A stretch of DNA of 64,000 bases, taken from NCBI RefSeq assembly GCF_042477335.2, contig NC_091255.1, forward strand, positions 37,426,501-37,490,500, in the 5' to 3' direction. The position numbers and the translations under genes were made by a program. Positions 60,401 to 64,000 of the stretch are shown here, in pieces (position 1 is the first letter of the stretch; the number at the start of each line of letters is the position of its first letter). A model generated the notes under the pieces. That model did not search any database and was not told the origin of the DNA. It saw nothing but the letters and a program-made list of their open reading frames with translations. This DNA is from Ovis canadensis (taxonomy: Eukaryota; Chordata; Mammalia; Artiodactyla; Bovidae).

Positions 60401-62933
60401 CTTACTCCTTGGAAGAAAAGTTATGGCCAACCTAGATAGCATATTCAAAAGCAGAGACATTACTTTGCCAACTTAAGTCCATCTAGTCAAGGCTATGGTT
60501 TTTCCAGTAGTCATGTATGGATGTGAGAGTTGGACTGTGAAGAAAGCCGAGTGCCGAAGAATTGATGCTTTTGAACTGTGGTGTTGGAGAAGACTCTTGA
60601 GAGTCCCTTGGACTGCAAGGAGATCCAACCAGTCCATTCTGAACGAGATCAGCCCTGGGATTTCTTTGGAAGGAATGATGCTAAAGCTAAAACTCCAGTA
60701 CTTTGGCCACCTCATGCGAAGAGTTGACTCATTGGAAAAATCTCTGATGCTGGGAGGGATTGGGGGCAGGAGGAGAAGGAGACGACAGGGGATGAGATGG
60801 CTGGATGGCATCACTGATACGATGGACATGAGTCTGAGTGAACTCCGGGAGTTGGTGATGGACAGGGAGGCCTGGCTTGCTGCGCTTCATGGGGTCGCAA
60901 AGAGTCAGACATGACTGAGCGACTGAACTAAACTGAACTGATAGATAAAAGAATCAAAGATTTGTAGTAATTCATCTGTTACTCCTTGATCTATGGACTG
61001 CAGAACGGACATTATGCTAGTAGGCATGAAAACATTAATCCTGTTGCACATCTTCATCAGAGCTCTTGGGTGAAGACTGATAAATGGTATGTGTGAAGAT
61101 AGGAACATAAGAACAAGAAAAGTGTGTCCCTGATTCTTATGTCTCAAATGAGATTGAAGAGAGGAGTCACACAATAAGAAATTCAGAAGTTAAAAACAAA
61201 ACAGGGATTTCCCTGCTGGTTCAGTGGTTAAGAATCAACCTAGCAATGCAGGGTATGCAGGCTTGATTCCTGGTCCCGGAACTAAGATCAAATATTCTCA
61301 TATAGTGCTCTTGTGTGACCAGGTGGATTGTTAATGAGCAGGAATATTTTTGAAAGGATTTTTTTTTTTTTTACTGAGTAGTTTCCAACAGTGAGTTTAA
61401 AATTTTCAGTAACCCACATTGTAAATGGATGTGCTGTCATCCTTGCTTTGATGTTCCATGTATAGATCACAGGCAGGGTAGCTCTAGTACACGTTAGGAT
61501 TTTTGGCATATAAATAAGCACTGGTTTCAACTTAAAGTCACCAGTTGCATTAGCCCCCTAACTAGAGAGTCAGCCTGTCCCTTGAAGCTTTGAAACCAGG
61601 CATTGACTTCTCCACTTTAGTTATGAAAGTCCTGGATGGAATCTTCTTCCAACAGAAGATTGCTTAGCCTACCTTGAAAATCTGTTGTTCAGTGTAGCCG
61701 CCTTCATTTGTGGTCTTAGCTAGATCTTCCAGACAACTCACTGAAGCTTCTGCCCCAAGCACTTGCTGATTCCCCTTGCACTTTCATCTCATAGAGAAGG
61801 CTTCTTTCCTAAAGCTCATTAACCCATGTCAGCTAATTTCACACTGCTTTTTCTGCAACTTCCTCAGCTCTCTTAGCCTTCACAGAATTGAAGAGGGTTA
61901 GGACCTTGCTTGGATCAGGCTTCGGCTTAAAGGAACGTTGTGGCTGGTTTGATTTTCTCTCCAGACTCCAACTGTCTCCATATCAGCCAGAAAGGTGTTT
62001 TGCTTTCTTATCATTTGTGTGTTCACTGGAGTAGCACTTCTAATTTCCTTCAAGAACCTTTCCTTTGTGTTCACAGCTGCGCTGTTTGGGGCAAGAAGCC
62101 TAGCTTTCAGCCAGTCTCAGCTTGTGACATGCCTTCCTCACTAACCTTAATCATTTTTAACATTTGACTTCAAGTGAGAGATATGTCTCTTTCTTTCACT
62201 TGAACACTTAGAGGCCTTTTGTAGGACTACGTTTCACTGTTTGTGTCTTGGGGAAGAGTAAGGCCTGAGGAGAGGGAGAGAGATGGGAGAATGGGCAGTT
62301 GGTGGAGCAGTCAGAAACACACATTTATTAAGTTCAGCATTTTATATGGGCACAGCTCACAGCACCCCCAAACAATGACCATGGAGACATCAAAGGCCAC
62401 TGATCACAGATCACCATGACAAGTGTGACAACAATGAAAAAGCTTGAAATATTGTGAAAATTACCAGAATGTGACGCAGAGACACGCATGAAGTGAGCAA
62501 ATGCTGTCGGAAAAAATGGCGCCAATAGACTTGCCCGATGCAAGCTTGCCATAATCCTTCGATTTGTAAAAAACGCAGTATCTGCAAAGTGCAACAAAGA
62601 GAAGCACAGGAAAATGAGGTGTGCCCATAGAATAAAGAGTTTATGTTTGCGTGAACATGGAAAAATATGTAGAAGGATACACTGCAAGCTGTTAGCATGA
62701 AGACCACTTTCCTGGTTCAAGGAAAAAAAAAAAGTCGACAGTATCAACCTAATAAGAAGGGGTTTGAGCCCTCCCTCCCCGCACCAAGTGAGCCTTCTTC
62801 CAGGGAGCTTGGGGTCTTTACTGTCTCAACTGTAAGTCTTCTACAGCCCACTCTTTGCCTTAGGTGCTGGGGAACCAACAGGAACAAGAATATCTGGTGG
62901 ATCATCCGAGGACCCATGCTGCTCTGCGTAACG
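38848..62933 (+). CDS. GLP2R: GLP2R, glucagon-like peptide-2 receptor (class B GPCR); coding exons 1-9, partial
   Basis: The coding exons are 38848-39036, 44585-44672, 46809-46913, 48223-48344, 54412-54518, 56527-56680, 57104-57263, 58286-58346 and 62864-62933. They total 1056 nt, or 352 codons with no break. The ATG at 38848 is the first after an in-frame TGA at 38821. Residues 40-63 are a hydrophobic signal-type segment. The hormone-binding ectodomain has its six cysteines at 83, 96, 105, 118, 137 and 159, and sequons at N97, N113 and N148. TM1 to the start of TM5 follow, with H214 (2.50), C260 (3.29), E281 (3.50), Y284, W308 (4.50) and C330 of ECL2. Class B receptors couple peptide binding to Gs/cAMP; GLP-2 acts on gut growth. 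Later TM segments and the tail lie beyond 64000. Similarity to the human receptor is high throughout by recall. Confidence 0.97.
39049..39078. repeat. (TTA/TTG)n microsatellite
   Basis: TATTATTATTGTTATTGTTA and similar, starting 12 nt inside GLP2R intron 1. Confidence 0.85.
39730..39880. mobile_element. MIR-type remnant
   Basis: TGAACACTTACTATGCTCCAG and TTACAGATGAGAAAACTGAAG. Confidence 0.65.
40024..40318 (-). mobile_element. tRNA-derived SINE split by BovB fragment
   Basis: The two SINE parts are 40024-40067 and 40204-40318, ending CGGACCATCAGGGAGGTCCC. Confidence 0.85.
40068..40203 (-). mobile_element. BovB 3'-end fragment inside a SINE
   Basis: TTTTCAGTCGCTAAGTCGTG to GATGCCATCCAACCA. 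The flanks GCTGAGCCGGGTCTTG and GCTGAGAACTCTTAG suggest a long diverged duplication. Confidence 0.87.
41635..42060 (+). mobile_element. Old L1 3'-end remnant
   Basis: GACCCAGAAATTCCAACTC, CATTATAGCATAATTTATATT and AAAATTACAGAGCTC are old L1 ORF2/3' end text. Confidence 0.6.
43258..43475 (+). mobile_element. Bov-tA SINE
   Basis: GGGCTTCGCTGGTGGCTCAGA to GACCGAGCGACTAAGC. Flanks are ATCCCCA at 43251-43257 and 43476-43482. Confidence 0.93.
43549..43801 (-). mobile_element. Long tRNA-derived SINE, reverse
   Basis: TTTTTGGCTGCTCTGGGTC to CCTCCAGGGAAGTC. Flanks are ATTAATGG at 43541-43548 and 43802-43809. Confidence 0.9.
44192..44405 (+). mobile_element. Bov-tA SINE
   Basis: TGGCTTCCCAGGTGGCTCAG to GGGCGCGACTTAGTAACTAA. 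Confidence 0.92.
44585..44672 (+). CDS. GLP2R: GLP2R coding exon 2 (residues 64-92)
   Basis: The acceptor is TTTCCTGCTCAG and the donor is GTAAGC. It encodes the ectodomain helix [20 protein letters not shown] with Cys83. Confidence 0.96.
44686..45480. mobile_element. Old mammalian interspersed repeat interrupted by Bov-tA
   Basis: ATCAGTTATCTATGGCTGTG, TTAGTGGCTCAAAACAG and TTTTGTGACCTAGCCTTGG are widely seen old mammalian repeat text, possibly a MaLR-type LTR. The family is not assigned. Confidence 0.5.
44769..44988 (+). mobile_element. Bov-tA SINE
   Basis: TGCCTTCTCAGGTGGCGCTAG to CAACTGGAACGACTTAGAG. Confidence 0.92.
46809..46913 (+). CDS. GLP2R: GLP2R coding exon 3 (residues 93-127)
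   Basis: The acceptor is TCTCTGCAG and the donor is GTAATA. It encodes [20 protein letters not shown] and CPSYLPWW, including three ectodomain cysteines and two sequons. Confidence 0.97.
46914..48222 (+). other. GLP2R: GLP2R intron 3
   Basis: One reverse Bov-tA; the rest is unique. Confidence 0.85.
47258..47465 (-). mobile_element. Bov-tA SINE
   Basis: AAGTGTCAGTTGCTCAGTCA to GAGCTAGAAGGGAAGCCC. Confidence 0.92.
48223..48344 (+). CDS. GLP2R: GLP2R coding exon 4 (residues 128-168)
   Basis: The acceptor is TTACTTTCAG and the donor is GTGAGT. It encodes [15 protein letters not shown], the NST sequon and [11 protein letters not shown], closing the ectodomain. Confidence 0.97.
48878..49177 (-). 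mobile_element. Long tRNA-derived SINE with perfect 15-bp duplication
   Basis: Flanked by CTGTTTCTAATTCTT at 48863-48877 and 49178-49192. The body ends GAGCCACCAGGGAAGCC. Confidence 0.93.
49205..49525 (-). mobile_element. Long tRNA-derived SINE, reverse
   Basis: ATTTATTTTATTTATTTTTGG to GGCCACCAGGGAAGCCCC, directly beside the previous copy and in the same direction. Confidence 0.9.
50981..51200 (+). mobile_element. Bov-tA SINE
   Basis: GGCTTCCCAGGTGGCTCAG to ACTTAGCAGCTAAACAAC. GTAGAAT occurs on both sides. Confidence 0.92.
51338..51610 (-). mobile_element. Bov-A2 (dimer) with perfect 11-bp duplication
   Basis: GCTGCTGCTGCTAAGTCAC to CATTGCCTTCTCTG. Flanked by TAGGCTCTTTT at 51327-51337 and 51611-51621. 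Confidence 0.94.
51650..52130 (+). mobile_element. BovB 3'-end fragment
   Basis: TAGACAGCATATTAAAAAGC to CGACTGAGCAACTGAACTG. Confidence 0.92.
53100..53424 (+). mobile_element. BovB 3'-end fragment
   Basis: TTCTTGAGAGTCCCTTGAAC to GACACGATTGAGCAACTGAAC. Confidence 0.9.
54412..54518 (+). CDS. GLP2R: GLP2R coding exon 5 (residues 169-204), TM1
   Basis: The acceptor is TGCGCTCAG and the donor is GTGAGT. It encodes [20 protein letters not shown], the first membrane helix. Confidence 0.96.
54519..56526 (+). other. GLP2R: GLP2R intron 5
   Basis: Mostly unique. MIR-type pieces are at about 55130-55235 (CACAGTCACACAGCTGGTGAG), 56040-56175 (AAGTGCCAGGTGCTGTG) and 56345-56385. Confidence 0.8.
56527..56680 (+). 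CDS. GLP2R: GLP2R coding exon 6 (residues 204-255), TM2
   Basis: The acceptor is CTGCCCAG and the donor is GTATGT. It encodes [20 protein letters not shown] with H214 and on to VKD, then ECL1. Confidence 0.97.
56681..57103 (+). other. GLP2R: GLP2R intron 6
   Basis: Short intron. Holds a T-run at 56815-56829 and a Bov-tA 3' fragment at about 56838-56890 (GGGTCGCAAAGAGTCGGAC). Confidence 0.85.
57104..57263 (+). CDS. GLP2R: GLP2R coding exon 7 (residues 256-308), TM3 and start of TM4
   Basis: The acceptor is CCTTTCCAG and the donor is GTGAGT. It encodes C260, [20 protein letters not shown] and WPRYLLVGW. Residue 286 is Arg, where I recall His in human. Confidence 0.97.
57388..57416. repeat. 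(GT)n microsatellite
   Basis: About 14 GT units, 125 bp into GLP2R intron 7. Likely length-polymorphic. Confidence 0.92.
57553..57930. mobile_element. Old mammalian interspersed repeat (family uncertain)
   Basis: CTAGGGCTGCCGTAACAAATG, GACTGTGTGGCTTAAAACAC and TGCATTTGGGGGACACAAAC are a common old mammalian repeat. Confidence 0.55.
58286..58346 (+). CDS. GLP2R: GLP2R coding exon 8 (residues 309-329), TM4 end
   Basis: The acceptor is TTTTTTCCCAG and the donor is GTAGGT after GG. It encodes [19 protein letters not shown]. Confidence 0.96.
58400..58617 (-). mobile_element. Bov-tA SINE
   Basis: GCGGTGTGCTCAGCCATGTCC to CACTGAGCTACCTGAGAAGCC. It begins about 55 bp after exon 8. Confidence 0.92.
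58711..60945 (+). mobile_element. 5'-truncated BovB LINE with intact reverse-transcriptase frame
   Basis: The element starts inside the endonuclease domain. One frame stays open from the truncation point to a stop at 60435, about 574 codons. It covers the endonuclease end (SDHELL at about 58795), [12 protein letters not shown] (about 59851), [16 protein letters not shown] (about 60025) and [11 protein letters not shown] (about 60157). The frame then shifts near 60345-60370 and the C-terminal part continues at 60495-60914 ([20 protein letters not shown]). The 3' end is CGACTGAACTAAACTGAACTG. RTE elements copy themselves and SINEs by target-primed reverse transcription. Lacking its 5' end, this copy cannot be autonomous. 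Confidence 0.95.
61204..61297 (+). mobile_element. tRNA-derived SINE
   Basis: GGGATTTCCCTGCTGGTTCAG to CCCGGAACTAAGATCAAA. Confidence 0.82.
61555..62633 (-). mobile_element. Tigger-type (pogo/mariner) DNA transposon remnant
   Basis: The right end ACGCAGTATCTGCAAAGTGC and AACAAAGAGAAGCACAGG matches the Tigger1 terminus. Inner text such as GTGTTCACTGGAGTAGCACTT and CTTGAACACTTAGAGGCC matches its antisense transposase. It has many indels and no usable frame. Confidence 0.75.
62864..62933 (+). CDS. GLP2R: GLP2R coding exon 9 (residues 330-352), ECL2 and start of TM5
   Basis: The acceptor is TTTGCCTTAG and the donor is GTGAGG. It encodes [20 protein letters not shown] then CVT. C330 pairs with C260 in class B receptors. 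Confidence 0.96.
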
Positions 62934-64000
62934 GTGAGGACCACCCCACCCACCCTTTTCCCTCTCTGAGCTCAGCAGCTGTGTAGGACCCCACCCCCTT
63001 CCCTGCCTCCCGTCAAATTCTCTGGCTCAGAAAGAACCTGGGCCAGAGCCCTCGAGATGAAGATGCTGAGCCGTGGTTTCGATCTGTTGAACGAGAAGAA
63101 ACAAGTAAGAGACTCCCCTTGGGTGCTGTGTCGTGGCAGCAGTAAGTGTGCCATATAATCCCCTCTCCCACGAGAAAGAAACTTCTTGTTTTGGTTCAGG
63201 ACCTAAATCCAGGCTCACGCTCTAAGCCTCTCTCTCTCTGGGTTTTCAGACTATGTAAGGAAACCCGTAGTCAGCTCGGTGACCCCCTATCAACTGTCTT
63301 CGATGTGGACAAGCCCTGGGGCCGCAGGGTCTTCAATCATGGACAAGTCCAGGGACAGCAAAGCTATGGGCCTGGATTTCAACACTATTAGCAGGAGAGA
63401 GGGGAGACTAAGGAAGCTTCTTTTAGAGGGGGGAAAAAATACAATCAATCACTATTAACCCAAAACTGTGCTGAGGGTTAGAGTCAGTTGGTGACGCCAC
63501 TCTGAGACCTTGCAGAGGAAGGGCCTTTATTTCTTTAAAACATACATATTTACTTATTATTTTTGGCTGCACTTCATTGCTGAGCATGGGCTTTCTAGTT
63601 GCAGTGAGTGGGGCTACTCTTTGTTGCGGTGTGCAGGCTTCTCATTACGGTGGCTCTTCTTGGCTCAGGATCTAGGTGCTTGGGCTTCAGTGGTTGCAGC
63701 ACGTGGGTTGTAAAAATGAACGAGTGAGCAGATAAAGAGAAATTCCCCTCCAGCCACCCTTCACCTTTAGTGTGCCCTTCCTTAAGCAGGGCTCTTAGGA
63801 ATGGAGTGTTTTAACCCAAAGGAGTAGTTCTAATGTAGGTATTTTAATCCATGCAGCAGGAGCAGAGGGGGTTGAGGGGGCTGACAGGGTGGCGGGGAGG
63901 CAGATGAGTTTTGGGTTACATGACAGTAAACTCTGAACCCCCACCTTGCTACAACTACCCCTGCCAACCTGTAGACCCAGATCTGAGCATGGCAGCTGGG
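62934..64000 (+). other. GLP2R: GLP2R intron 9 (partial)
   Basis: No further exon was found. One reverse SINE fragment is at 63560-63710; otherwise unique sequence to the window end. Confidence 0.8.
63560..63710 (-). mobile_element. tRNA-derived SINE fragment, reverse
   Basis: TTTTTGGCTGCACTTCATTGC to GGTTGCAGCACGTGGG. Its head is missing. Confidence 0.8.

Larger units (their letters stand above)
58347..62863 (+). other. GLP2R: GLP2R intron 8
   Basis: 4.5 kb, mostly mobile DNA: Bov-tA, a 2.2-kb BovB with an open reverse-transcriptase frame, a SINE and a Tigger-type transposon remnant. Confidence 0.88.

Overview
This is a mammalian nuclear genome window, and the repeats mark it as a ruminant (bovid). 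It is full of BovB (RTE) LINE copies, Bov-tA and Bov-A SINEs and other tRNA-derived ruminant SINEs carrying the GGTTCGATCC B-box. I cannot name the species from sequence alone. All coding exons have GT..AG borders and matching phases. Four genes are recognised in the order USP43 (+, last exon only), DHRS7C (-), GSG1L2 (-), GLP2R (+, 5' part). This is the gene order I know from human 17p13.1, and it supports each assignment.

Layout. 1-2521 is the last USP43 intron. 2522-3603 is the terminal USP43 coding exon, followed by its 3' UTR. About 4.3-12.4 kb lies between the tail-to-tail genes USP43 and DHRS7C. It holds an LTR-like block, a Bov-A dimer, an inverted L1 fragment and a nearly full-length but dead BovB. 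DHRS7C has six coding exons between 12471 and 23913 and reads as a complete 311-residue protein. A probable noncoding first exon and a TATA/MEF2 element lie near 24130-24267. 24.3-27.8 kb is repeat-rich spacer. GSG1L2 has five coding exons between 27828 and 35685 and reads as a complete 286-residue claudin-like four-membrane-span protein. 35.7-38.8 kb is the divergent interval between GSG1L2 and GLP2R. GLP2R coding exons 1-9 lie between 38848 and 62933 and give 352 uninterrupted codons, from the N-terminus through TM4 and ECL2 into TM5. Its remaining exons lie beyond the window.

The genes do not form an operon. DHRS7C is a muscle sarcoplasmic reticulum dehydrogenase-like protein, GLP2R is a gut-hormone class B GPCR, USP43 is a deubiquitinase and GSG1L2 is a GSG1/claudin-family membrane protein. 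Their adjacency is conserved synteny.

I found no CRISPR, phage or bacterial-type system and no clear new multigene system. The most useful observations are these: a DHRS7C exon whose in-frame donor is weak and lies 5 nt from a near-perfect frame-breaking donor; a combined TATA/MEF2 element with a probable noncoding first exon; a very short DHRS7C 3' UTR followed by a G-quadruplex-type tract; loss of the canonical SDR serine in DHRS7C; an intact BovB reverse-transcriptase frame inside GLP2R; CTCF-like motifs in convergent orientation; and several well-preserved nested insertions with readable target-site duplications.
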